A stretch of 64,000 nt of DNA, from assembly GCF_009688965.1 (NCBI RefSeq), contig NZ_AP021875.1, positions 3,410,001 to 3,474,000 of the forward strand, in the 5' to 3' direction. Made by a program: the position numbers and the translations under genes. Position 1 is the first letter of the stretch; every line of letters starts with the position of its first letter. This document shows, piece after piece, positions 48,661 through 57,587 of this stretch. The DNA comes from Desulfosarcina widdelii. GTDB lineage: Bacteria; Desulfobacterota; Desulfobacteria; Desulfobacterales; Desulfosarcinaceae. The notes below the pieces were generated by a model. The model was not told the origin of the DNA, searched no databases, and saw nothing but the letters and a program-made list of their open reading frames with translations.

Positions 48661-50187
48661 CTATTCCACCGCAACCATCTCCGGTCCCAGAATGACGTGA
48701 GCCTTGCACTGCCGGGCAATGTTACGCAACATGGTCCGGAAAACCCACTGGTGGGCCGGGTAGAGCGCGTACCAGTAGCCCAGGCCCGGCAGCCCTTTGG
48801 ACAGAAAAAGCGCCTGCACCACCAGTTCGGTTTGGCCGGAAAGCGGTCGGAGTTGAAAGACCAGCAGGGCCTCTCCGGGGACCTTCATGCGGGAGGCCAG
48901 CACCAGACGCTGGGGGCGGTGGATCCGGTATACCTGCCAGAAATGGAACACCTCGTCAGCGTCCAGGGTGGCGTTGTTCCGGCGCTTTTTCTTCATTCCG
49001 GGGCCGCCGACGATGGCGTCCAGTGCGCCGCGCAGCGCCCACAGCAAACTGTTGCCGTAATAACCTCGATTCCCGCCAATGGCCTCCACCACCTCCCAGA
49101 CCGATTCGATGCCCGCCGCCAGAACGATCCGAAAAGCCAAGGTCAGTTGGGTCCCGCCGGTGTATTCGGCATCGCCGCAGGCGGTCCACTCCGGAGGCAG
49201 CAGGGTTTCAGGTGGAATGTCGCAGGCATCCTGCTCCGCCTGGGGCTCACGGTCCAGTGCAATCCGCATGGTTTCCCGGGCGCTTTGCAAGTCGCGCGGC
49301 AAGATTTCGCGAATACGGTCGTCCCGGCAGACCACCGGGATGCTCAAGCCTTCGGCCAACGGCCGTGCGATGGCCGAGGGCACCGGTGTGACCAGGTGGA
49401 TCCACAGGGAACTGAGCCTGGGCGTCAACACTGGCACAGGGAAGATGATGCGCGGCATGAGCCCGGCCATCTCGGCGTAAATATGAATCAATTCCCGGTA
49501 GCTGAGCACCTCCGGCCCGCCGATGTCGAAAGTCCGGCCGACGGTTTCGGCCGCCTCCAGACAATCATGCAGATACCCCAGGACGTCGCGGATGGCGATG
49601 GGCTGGCAGGGTGTATCGACCCATCTGGGCGTCACCATGACCGGCAGGCGCTCCACCAGGTAGCGCAGCATCTCGAACGAGGCGCTGCCGGCCCCCAGGA
49701 TCATGGCGGCCCGCAGGCAGGTCGCCGGCACGGCGCCCTGATTGAAGATCGCCTCCACTTCGTGCCGCGAGCGCAGATGGTCGCTCAGACCAGGATGATC
49801 CGTCTCTCCCAGGCCGCCTAAGTAGATGATCCGCTTCACCTTCCGGACGGCCGCCACCGAAGCCATGTTCAGCGCCGCCGTTCGGTCGGCCTCGGCAAAA
49901 CCGGATTTCCCGGCAATCATGGAATGAATCAGGTAGTAGACGATCCCGCAGCCGGTCACGGCCGCGTCCACAGAAGCCAGGTCCAGGGCATCCATTGCCA
50001 CGATCTCAACGTTGGCGTGCCCGGCCCAGGGTCGATTTTCCAGACGCCGGGGATTGCGGGCGCAAGCCCGGACCCGGCAGCCGCGGGAAAGCAGCAAAGG
50101 TACCAGGCGGCCGCCCACGTAGCCGGTCGCCCCGGTCACCAGAACAGTCTGGTTGCTATGGGTTGCAGGGGAAGCATTTGTGTCCAT
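48661..50187 (-). CDS. YbjT-like NAD(P)-binding protein with DUF2867 domain
   Basis: 508 residues from ATG 50187. The N-terminal 300 residues are an atypical short-chain dehydrogenase with nucleotide loop VLVTGATGYVGGRLVPLL, VYYLIHSM (active-site variant), RIIYLGGLGE and FDIGGPEVLSYRELI. The C-terminal 150 residues are DUF2867, a START/SRPBCC-like domain (VWEVVEAIGGNRGYYGNSLLW in part, then FWQVYRI). This two-domain form is known as YbjT/NmrA-like; its substrate is unknown. It would sit in the cytoplasm or at the membrane. Confidence 0.88.
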   Translation of the reverse strand: MDTNASPATHSNQTVLVTGATGYVGGRLVPLLLSRGCRVRACARNPRRLENRPWAGHANVEIVAMDALDLASVDAAVTGCGIVYYLIHSMIAGKSGFAEADRTAALNMASVAAVRKVKRIIYLGGLGETDHPGLSDHLRSRHEVEAIFNQGAVPATCLRAAMILGAGSASFEMLRYLVERLPVMVTPRWVDTPCQPIAIRDVLGYLHDCLEAAETVGRTFDIGGPEVLSYRELIHIYAEMAGLMPRIIFPVPVLTPRLSSLWIHLVTPVPSAIARPLAEGLSIPVVCRDDRIREILPRDLQSARETMRIALDREPQAEQDACDIPPETLLPPEWTACGDAEYTGGTQLTLAFRIVLAAGIESVWEVVEAIGGNRGYYGNSLLWALRGALDAIVGGPGMKKKRRNNATLDADEVFHFWQVYRIHRPQRLVLASRMKVPGEALLVFQLRPLSGQTELVVQALFLSKGLPGLGYWYALYPAHQWVFRTMLRNIARQCKAHVILGPEMVAVE

Positions 50188-50281
50188 GGCGTCTTTCTGC
50201 TCTCCCGGCCGAGGTGATTGCCGTAAGGCCACAGGCCGGTTCGAATCACCACCTTCTTTTCTCCACCGCAACAGCATACTA

Positions 50282-50666
50282 GCTGCTCCCCGTTACAAAA
50301 ATCCGGATGCGGCTTAAAAATGCAGGTAGATTTGAGGAAATACTGAAAGTATAATAAGCTCTATAAAAATAGCCCGATTTACAGAAGACGTCAACGCCAG
50401 AGCCCCGTGGAATTATCAATATATTGCTGATTGGACACCCCGTCCCGGCCATGCATCTCGATGGATGGGGGAGCGGAACATCCCTGACCGAGCGTTCCGA
50501 CGTATAAGAATTTCATAGCAAGTGGAGAATCCATATCGACTTTCTCCTTGAACGCCAAACTTCATATACTGCCGGAAGATCTCGTTTTCTACCTAATTTC
50601 CGGTAATTGTTGCCGGCGAATTGCCGATATAAAAAGAAAACGGAAACAGGCTAAAGGGGTGCTCTC
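50282..50666. other. Divergent intergenic region upstream of the binding-protein/kinase operon
   Basis: About 385 bp with no supported gene. The segment around 50330-50380 and the A+T-rich 50580-50640 may hold the divergent promoters. No repeat of note. Confidence 0.35.
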
Positions 50667-51800
50667 ATGAAATGGAATGGCAAGCACGTGGCAGGAATGA
50701 TCAAAATGATTGTTTTTTCTGTCTTTCTGGCCTGCACGGGCAATGCACCCGTCCTCATCGGCTTCTCGGGCGAGTTGACCGGTAGCAATGCGGATTTGGG
50801 TGTACAGGGCCGAAACGGAGCTATTCTGGCGATCGAAAGCGTGAATGAATCCGGAGGAATCAACGGGCGTCCCATAGAACTCATTGTTCAGGACGATGGC
50901 GGAACGCCGACCGGCGCAAAGGCAGCCGACAGCGCACTGATCGAGGCCAACGTGGTAGCCATTGTCGGGCACATGACCAGCGGGCAAAGCATGGCTGCAC
51001 TGCCGGTAATCGAGAAAGCGGGCATGCTGATGCTCAGCCCCACTACCTCCACATCACTGCTGACGGGAATCGACGATCACTTCCTGCGGGTTCAACCCGC
51101 CATTACCGCCGCCGCCGGTAAACTGGCCAGGATCGCCAGATCTCAGTATCGAGCCGAACGGATCGTGGTGATCGCCGATCAGGACAATTTGGCCTACAGC
51201 GATGCCTTTCGCAAAGCATTCGTCGATACGTTCGAAAAAACCGGGGGCCATCTATCCGAAAATCTCTTTTTTTCATCTTCGTCGCATCCCGATTTTGACG
51301 AACTCATGCGGCCGATATCGCCTTCGAACGTCAACGGTCTACTGATCATCGCCTCCGCCAGAGATACGGCCTTCATCGCCCAACATCTCCGCAATAACGG
51401 CTTTTCCTGCCCCCTTTTCAGTTCCGGATGGGCACAGACCAACACCCTGATCCAAAATGGCGGCAAGGCAGTAGAAGGGCTGATCCTGGTGGCGGACTAT
51501 GACATCGACAGCCGGAAGCCGGCCTTCGAAACCTTTCGTCTCAGATACCGGGAACGATTCGGGCGGCCGCCCACTTTCGCAGCCGCACAATCCTACGAAG
51601 CCATGAATCTGTTGGCAAAAGCGCTGAAGCAGACCGGAGGGAATCGATCCGGCCTGAAAGAAGCGCTGCTGGGGATAAACGACTTCCAAGGGCTGTTGGG
51701 CAACATCAAGATGGATCCATACGGCGATGTGATTCGCACACAGTTTGTCGTTACGGTGAAAAACGGCAACTTCCAGACACTGTCAGCCATCGAAACCTAG
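50667..51800 (+). CDS. Periplasmic amino-acid-type binding protein (Peripla_BP_6)
   Basis: 377 residues. An N-terminal hydrophobic segment with a Cys (VFSVFLACTG), so secreted or a lipoprotein, then a type I periplasmic binding fold of the LivJ class (IGFSGELTGSNADLGVQGRNG, INGRPIELIVQDDGGTP, AIVGHMTSGQSMAA, SPTTSTSLLTG, AAAQSYEAMNLLAKAL). There is no ABC permease gene nearby. The next gene, 2 bp away, is a membrane hybrid kinase, so the protein probably senses a ligand for that kinase instead of serving transport. Confidence 0.88.
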   Translation: MKWNGKHVAGMIKMIVFSVFLACTGNAPVLIGFSGELTGSNADLGVQGRNGAILAIESVNESGGINGRPIELIVQDDGGTPTGAKAADSALIEANVVAIVGHMTSGQSMAALPVIEKAGMLMLSPTTSTSLLTGIDDHFLRVQPAITAAAGKLARIARSQYRAERIVVIADQDNLAYSDAFRKAFVDTFEKTGGHLSENLFFSSSSHPDFDELMRPISPSNVNGLLIIASARDTAFIAQHLRNNGFSCPLFSSGWAQTNTLIQNGGKAVEGLILVADYDIDSRKPAFETFRLRYRERFGRPPTFAAAQSYEAMNLLAKALKQTGGNRSGLKEALLGINDFQGLLGNIKMDPYGDVIRTQFVVTVKNGNFQTLSAIET

Positions 51801-51802
51801 CG

Positions 51803-54800
51803 ATGAGAGCACAAACCTCTTCCAGAAGGCCGCTTGGCCGGGTAATGCTCAATCAGCTTCTCCTGCTACTCTTTCTGCCCACGCTGATCCTGGTCGCTGT
51901 CACCTTTGTCAGTATCGTTTTAGTCTGGCAAGGAACCTTGGCTCGGCAACAGGTCAAACTGTCGCGCAGCATTGCCAACACGGTCGTCACCTATACGGAC
52001 AGCGCCAAGCGCGTGCTCGATGCACTGGGGCAAACCATCGAAACCGCCGATCGCCCCCACCTGAAACAATTTCTGACCGATACGCACAGCGCCTACAGCT
52101 ATTTTGACACCCTGTACATACTCGACTTGGACGGTCGACTGGATCTCATGACGCCCCTCGATCACCAATACATCGGATTGGACCTGACCCGCCAGCCATA
52201 CTACGCCAAGGCCAGAGAACAAAAATCCACCTTCGTTTCGGCTCCGTTCATTTCCATGCGTTCGGGCAAGCCCACCGTTTATCTGGCAAAATCCGTTGAA
52301 TCGGGCCAGATGGTTGTCGGCGAACTGAACCTTTCGACACTCCAGGCGAACATCAATGCGGCCATTGGGGGAGACCGGGAAAATCTGGTTTTTGTTGCCG
52401 ACCGTGCGGGCACCCTTTTAGCCCATTCCAACAGTCAATTGGTCGTTGAACAACACAGTGTCGGTCATATGGAAATCGTCCGCCAGGGGCTCGAAACGGA
52501 ATCGACAAAAATCTACCGGGCATCCACCGGTTGGGTTTTCGGTGCAGGCGTACCGATTGAATCCCTCGATTGGGTCGTGGTCAGCCAGCAATCGCTGAAA
52601 AGTGCCCTGGGGCCGCTGGTTCGCGTGGTGGCACCTGCCCTGAGCCTCTCCTTTTTCCTGTGGCTTTGGGTGTTGTGGACGCTGCGATTGCAGCAAATCA
52701 AACGGGTGGTGGCACCTGTCGGCCGTCTGGCCGAGACGGCCCAGCGCATTGCCGCCGGCAACCTGGACGAACAGGCCCGCCTGGAAGAAGGCAAGGAAAT
52801 CGGGGAACTGGCTGCGTCATTCAACCACATGACCCAGCAGTTGCGCAATCATATCAATGCCGAAAACATGATCGCAGACATCTCCCGTCGGCTGATGGGA
52901 ACCGACAGCGATTCCCTGGACGACGAAATAAACCGATCATTGAGGGAAATCGGCCGGTTTGTTTCCGCAGACCGATCATACCTGTTCCTGATCTCCAAGG
53001 ACGGACGAACCGTGAGCAACACCCACGAGTGGTGCGACGATGGGATTGAGCCTTTCGTCGAAACGCTTCAGAACCTGCCGACTGAGAATTATCCGTGGTT
53101 GATAAAAAACGCCGCGCAAGGCAATGACATCGTTATCCCGAACGTCGCCGCATTCGAACAGGCTTCGGCGGGCGAGAAGGCGGACTGGATAAAGCAGGGC
53201 ATCCAATCCCTGATTTGTGCACCGATCCTTACCCGGGGATCGCTCAAGGGATGGGTCGGTTTCGATGCAGTCAGGCAGCAAAGGGATTGGTCCGGAAAAG
53301 GAGCCAAACTGCTGCATCTGGCCGGAGAAATCTTCTACATCGCCATGCAACGCAAATGGTCGCAAACAGCACTGAAAGCAAGCGAGGCCCGCTATCGCCA
53401 GCTGGTCCAGCACGCGCCGGCCGGTATCTGCGAGTTCGATCTGCAGCATAAGAGGTTCATTGGTGTAAACGATGTCATGTGCTCTTACACCGGCTACAGC
53501 CAAGCGGAATTTCTGGCCCTCAACCCGCAAACCCTGCTACCGGAATCCCATCTTTCCCGATGGGTCCAACGGCACAAAGGCCTCACTCCGGACAACCCGA
53601 CGCTGCCGCCTGAGGAGCAACGCATCATGGGTAAAGACGGCCGCCTTTTCTGGGCCTTGATCAATTGTCGATTTGTTTTCGAAGACGACACTCCCGTCAG
53701 GCTGACTGCCGTGGTCCACGATCTGACGGCCCTGCGGCAGGCCGAATCGGAAAAGAAACAACTGGAAGCCAAACTGGCTCAGGTTCAAAAACTGGAGTCA
53801 CTGGGGACCCTGGCAGGCGGCATCGCCCATGATTTCAACAACCTGTTGATGGGAATCCAGGGAAACACTTCGCTGATGCTGCTGGACGAAAACCGAAAGC
53901 ACAATGACAACGAGCGGCTGAACGGTATCGAGGCCCTTGTCCAGCGGGGTGTGGAACTGACCCGACAGCTTCTGGGGCTGGCTCGCGGGGGGAAATACGA
54001 AGTCAAGCCCACCGATCCCAATCATCTGGTAAACGAGAGCGCAACCATGTTCGGCCGCACCAAAAAGGAGGTCCGTGTTCATCAAAAATATCAGGCGGGC
54101 ATCTGGCGGATCGAATGCGACCGGGGCCAGATCCACCAGGTCCTGCTGAACATTTTCGTCAACGCCTGGCAGGCAATGCCGGCAGGCGGGGAAATTTATA
54201 TCTCGACGGCCAATACGACACTCGATGAAGCGACCGTCAAACCCCACGGGGTGCCACCCGGCCGGTACGTGAAGATCACCATTGCCGACAGCGGTACCGG
54301 AATGAATCCGGGTACCATGAAAAAGATCTTCGACCCCTTCTTCACCACCAAGGAGCGGCAGCGCGGCACCGGCCTGGGGTTGGCCTCGGCTTATGGCATT
54401 ATCAAAAACCACGGCGGGATCATCGATGTGGCGAGCCAGTTGGGAGAAGGCAGCACGTTCACCATCTATTTACCGGCAGTGGACAAGCATGTCGCGGAAG
54501 ATCCGGTCGCAAAAAGTCGGCTGCGAGGGGGCAGCGAAACGATTCTCCTGGTCGACGATGAAACCATGATCCTCGATGTAGGACGAGATATGCTTGAAAC
54601 GCTCGGCTACCGGGTTCTTGCGGTCCAATCGGGTGGCGAGGCCGTGGACACCTACCGACAAAAAACCGGCATCGACCTTGTGGTGCTGGACATGATCATG
54701 CCGGACATGGGCGGTGCCGAAACATTTGCCCAGTTGAAACACATTGACCCTGATGTCCGCGTACTTTTGTCCAGCGGCTACAGCATCGACGGTCAGGCCA

Positions 54801-54892
54801 ATGAAATTCTCAATCAGGGCTGCAGCGGGTTTATCCAGAAACCATTTTCTATCCAAGAATTGTCCCGCAAAATTCGTGACATCCTGAATTAA
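51803..54892 (+). CDS. Hybrid sensor histidine kinase (dCache-HAMP-GAF-PAS-HK-REC)
   Basis: 1029 residues. Membrane helix at about 20-44, a periplasmic dCache sensor (about 50-270, with LDHQYIGLDLTRQPYY), second helix at about 275-298, HAMP, a GAF-like part (about 360-530), PAS (about 535-655), HisKA with phospho-His in GTLAGGIAHDFNNLL, HATPase (NIFVNAWQAMPAGGEI, DSGTGMNPG, GTGLGLASAYGI) and a C-terminal receiver (LVVLDMIMPDMGG). It follows the binding protein by 2 bp and may pair with it in the periplasm. The output protein is not encoded here. Confidence 0.92.
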   Translation: MRAQTSSRRPLGRVMLNQLLLLLFLPTLILVAVTFVSIVLVWQGTLARQQVKLSRSIANTVVTYTDSAKRVLDALGQTIETADRPHLKQFLTDTHSAYSYFDTLYILDLDGRLDLMTPLDHQYIGLDLTRQPYYAKAREQKSTFVSAPFISMRSGKPTVYLAKSVESGQMVVGELNLSTLQANINAAIGGDRENLVFVADRAGTLLAHSNSQLVVEQHSVGHMEIVRQGLETESTKIYRASTGWVFGAGVPIESLDWVVVSQQSLKSALGPLVRVVAPALSLSFFLWLWVLWTLRLQQIKRVVAPVGRLAETAQRIAAGNLDEQARLEEGKEIGELAASFNHMTQQLRNHINAENMIADISRRLMGTDSDSLDDEINRSLREIGRFVSADRSYLFLISKDGRTVSNTHEWCDDGIEPFVETLQNLPTENYPWLIKNAAQGNDIVIPNVAAFEQASAGEKADWIKQGIQSLICAPILTRGSLKGWVGFDAVRQQRDWSGKGAKLLHLAGEIFYIAMQRKWSQTALKASEARYRQLVQHAPAGICEFDLQHKRFIGVNDVMCSYTGYSQAEFLALNPQTLLPESHLSRWVQRHKGLTPDNPTLPPEEQRIMGKDGRLFWALINCRFVFEDDTPVRLTAVVHDLTALRQAESEKKQLEAKLAQVQKLESLGTLAGGIAHDFNNLLMGIQGNTSLMLLDENRKHNDNERLNGIEALVQRGVELTRQLLGLARGGKYEVKPTDPNHLVNESATMFGRTKKEVRVHQKYQAGIWRIECDRGQIHQVLLNIFVNAWQAMPAGGEIYISTANTTLDEATVKPHGVPPGRYVKITIADSGTGMNPGTMKKIFDPFFTTKERQRGTGLGLASAYGIIKNHGGIIDVASQLGEGSTFTIYLPAVDKHVAEDPVAKSRLRGGSETILLVDDETMILDVGRDMLETLGYRVLAVQSGGEAVDTYRQKTGIDLVVLDMIMPDMGGAETFAQLKHIDPDVRVLLSSGYSIDGQANEILNQGCSGFIQKPFSIQELSRKIRDILN

Positions 54893-54942
54893 TCATGTGT
54901 TCCCTTCCGGAAGATTGAAAAACCAGCCCCTGCGTCATAAAA

Positions 54943-57546
54943 TCAGCTGCCAACCAAGACTGCCCTGACCGTTTCCGCCAGGGTCTCCAGACGATAGGGC
55001 TTTTTAAGATAGAGGATCGAACCGAGCTGCTGAAGCTGGCGTACACGGTCCGTTGCAGCATAGCCGCTGGAAATCACCGCTTTCTGGCCGGGATAGATCG
55101 CCGCGATTTGCCGGTAGGTCTCCAGTCCGTCAATGCCCGGATCCATGATCATATCCAGAAGCAGTACATCTGCCGGCTGCCGGGAAACCGCTTCCACCGC
55201 CGCCTCTCCGGAAGACACCGCATCGGCCCGATACCCCAGCCGGGTCAACATGGCAGTGGCCAGTTCTCGCTGCTCGGCCACATCGTCCACCACCAGGACA
55301 CGCTCTCCCTGCCCTCGGTGGTCCTCCAGCGACCACACTTCCGTGGCTTTTTTGGCCTTCTCTGAAGTTGCCGGAAGATAAACGCTGAAGTTGGTACCCA
55401 TGCCTTCACGGCTTTTGGCATCGATGAAACCGTCGTGGTCCTTGATCGTCCCCCAGACCACGGCCATCCCCAGGCCGGTTCCGCTCTTGCCCATAACCTT
55501 TTTAGTATAAAAGGGTTCGAAAATCCGCTCCATGTCTTCCCCGGATATGCCTACGCCTTCGTCTTCGACCTTCAGGACGGCATAGTCTCCTTCCCGACTT
55601 GTTTCGTAGGTCCCCATGGAAGTGTCCACGCTCTGGTTGTAGGTTCGGATACGGATGGTGCCGCCGTCCGGCATGGCCTCGGCGGCATTACTGACCAGGT
55701 TCATAACGGTTTTAGACAGGTGGACAGCCGACCCCTTCACTGCCTTCAGGTCGGCTGCCAGATCCAGGTCCACCTTCACTTTGGAATGAAACTGAACCAG
55801 TTTTTCATGCTCCGGGCTGTCCAGGTAATCTTTCACCACGCTGTTCAAATCCAGCACCTTGAAATCGGCCACACCCCGCCGGGCAAGGGTCAACAGGTCC
55901 TGGACGATTGCCGCAGCTTTCTGCCCCGATTGCTGAATGGTCATCAGCGGCTTGCGCAGACTACTGTCCGCCGGCATGTCCTGAAGCAACAGGTCGGGGT
56001 ACCCCACCACGCCCGAAAGAATATTGTTGAGATCATGGGCCACACCGCCAGCCAGCGTGCCCAGGGCCTCCATCTTGCGTGCACGCTGCAGCCGTTCCTG
56101 CAGCCTGAACTTCTCTTCTTCAGCCCGTTTTCGATCATCGAGTTCCCGTAAAAGGTTCTCGTTGGCCAATGCCAGGGCCTCGGTCCGTTTGTGCACAAGC
56201 CCCTCCAACTTGTCCTGGTAAGCCTGCACTTTGGCCTCAGCCTCTTTTCGGACACGAATCTCCTGCTCGTAGGCTGCATTGGCAACTTCCAGGTCTTTGA
56301 AGGCTTTTCCGGACCGGTTGGCCAGAATCATGGCCTGGGAGAAGACAAAAAACAGCATGCCGTAAGGGATTACATGGCCGGTCTGAATCAGATCGTTGGC
56401 GTATAGGATATCATTGGCCACGGTCGCCAGTACCAGCAGAAGAGAGATCAGCATCACGGTCGCACCGAACCGTCTTTTCAGTGCGGCCCTGACCAGCACA
56501 CCGGCGCTGAACAGACAAATCAGAATGATCAGGGGCGTCACGGTTGAAAACAGGCCCGTAAAAACAGGGATCGGTGCCACCAGGGTGATGATTCCCAGCA
56601 GCGTTCCTATCGCCAGCCCCCCCTGCACAATCCGAACGGAGCAGTCTTCAGGGAAAAGAGACCGAACAAAGGCGAGGCAAAGCGGGGCACCGAGATAGAC
56701 ACAGAGCCATTCAATGCGTATGGCCACGTTCCAGCTCAACGCTTCGAACAGATCGGCCAGAAACACTTCTCCGGTCAACCCGGCGCGCAGTCCGAAAAGC
56801 AGACAGCTAAGGGCGAAATAGAAGTTGAAACGATCCTGGGGCCGGAAGGCGAAAAGAAAAAAGTGGTAGATACTCATGATCAGCAGGCAGCCAAACACCA
56901 TGATGTCCTTGGCCATGGCCCGATTCTTGACAGCTGGCAATCGTTCCGCCGTTGTCAGCCGAATAGGAGCACGCATGCCGCCTTTGGCGTGCATGAAGTT
57001 GGAGATCTGCAGGGTCAGCACCACTTCGCCGTCCGTTGGGGAATCGATGACGACAATCCGGGTGCGGTAATCGGGCTCCATCTGATCGGCGCTGGGGCCC
57101 ACAAGGCCGACCGAGGCCGCCAAACGGTCGTCGATCCACAATCGACAGGCGCAAAATGCATAGGGAATGAGCAGGGCCAGCCGTTTCTGTCCGGAAACGC
57201 CGCGCAGGTGCAGACGAAAGGTGGCGAAACCGTTGCCATCCAGTTCCCGGCCGTCCACTACCGTGCCGTTCCACACGGAGGGCATGGCAAACCAGCCGGT
57301 TCTCGGCGGGGGATTGGCCGAACGAAAATCCTGCGGAGAAAGCAGCGCGCGCCAGTAAAATTCCCACTGCCCGGCAAGCGGGAGGCACTCATCATGCTCC
57401 GGCTGCCAGTTTTCGAGATCGAGTACCCCCAGGTGGCCCTCCGGCAAATGGGGCGTTGCGGCAGTGGACATACCAGGCTGGATCAATAGCAGGGTCCCGA
57501 TGGCCAGGGTCAGGGCTAAAAAGAAAAATTTGATCGTTTGCCGCAA
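54943..57546 (-). CDS. Hybrid sensor histidine kinase with 7TMR-DISM sensor
   Basis: 867 residues, TTG start with AGGAAG 8 bases upstream. Signal segment, then a periplasmic DISM extracellular domain (7TMR-DISMED2-like, CLPLAGQWEFYWRALLSP, RLHLRGVSGQKRLALLIP), seven-helix membrane region (about 215-400), coiled coil, HisKA (GTLAGGVAHDLNNIL), HATPase (NLVSNAAEAMPDGGTI, GTGLGMAVVWGTI) and receiver (VLLLDMIMDPGIDG). IS copy 2 ends 42 bp upstream with its transposase reading the same way, so normal control may be altered. Convergent with the other kinase. Confidence 0.92.
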   Translation of the reverse strand: MRQTIKFFFLALTLAIGTLLLIQPGMSTAATPHLPEGHLGVLDLENWQPEHDECLPLAGQWEFYWRALLSPQDFRSANPPPRTGWFAMPSVWNGTVVDGRELDGNGFATFRLHLRGVSGQKRLALLIPYAFCACRLWIDDRLAASVGLVGPSADQMEPDYRTRIVVIDSPTDGEVVLTLQISNFMHAKGGMRAPIRLTTAERLPAVKNRAMAKDIMVFGCLLIMSIYHFFLFAFRPQDRFNFYFALSCLLFGLRAGLTGEVFLADLFEALSWNVAIRIEWLCVYLGAPLCLAFVRSLFPEDCSVRIVQGGLAIGTLLGIITLVAPIPVFTGLFSTVTPLIILICLFSAGVLVRAALKRRFGATVMLISLLLVLATVANDILYANDLIQTGHVIPYGMLFFVFSQAMILANRSGKAFKDLEVANAAYEQEIRVRKEAEAKVQAYQDKLEGLVHKRTEALALANENLLRELDDRKRAEEEKFRLQERLQRARKMEALGTLAGGVAHDLNNILSGVVGYPDLLLQDMPADSSLRKPLMTIQQSGQKAAAIVQDLLTLARRGVADFKVLDLNSVVKDYLDSPEHEKLVQFHSKVKVDLDLAADLKAVKGSAVHLSKTVMNLVSNAAEAMPDGGTIRIRTYNQSVDTSMGTYETSREGDYAVLKVEDEGVGISGEDMERIFEPFYTKKVMGKSGTGLGMAVVWGTIKDHDGFIDAKSREGMGTNFSVYLPATSEKAKKATEVWSLEDHRGQGERVLVVDDVAEQRELATAMLTRLGYRADAVSSGEAAVEAVSRQPADVLLLDMIMDPGIDGLETYRQIAAIYPGQKAVISSGYAATDRVRQLQQLGSILYLKKPYRLETLAETVRAVLVGS

Positions 57547-57587
57547 TTCATATTCTTCCTATTCATGGTTGATCACACCGTTAACTA

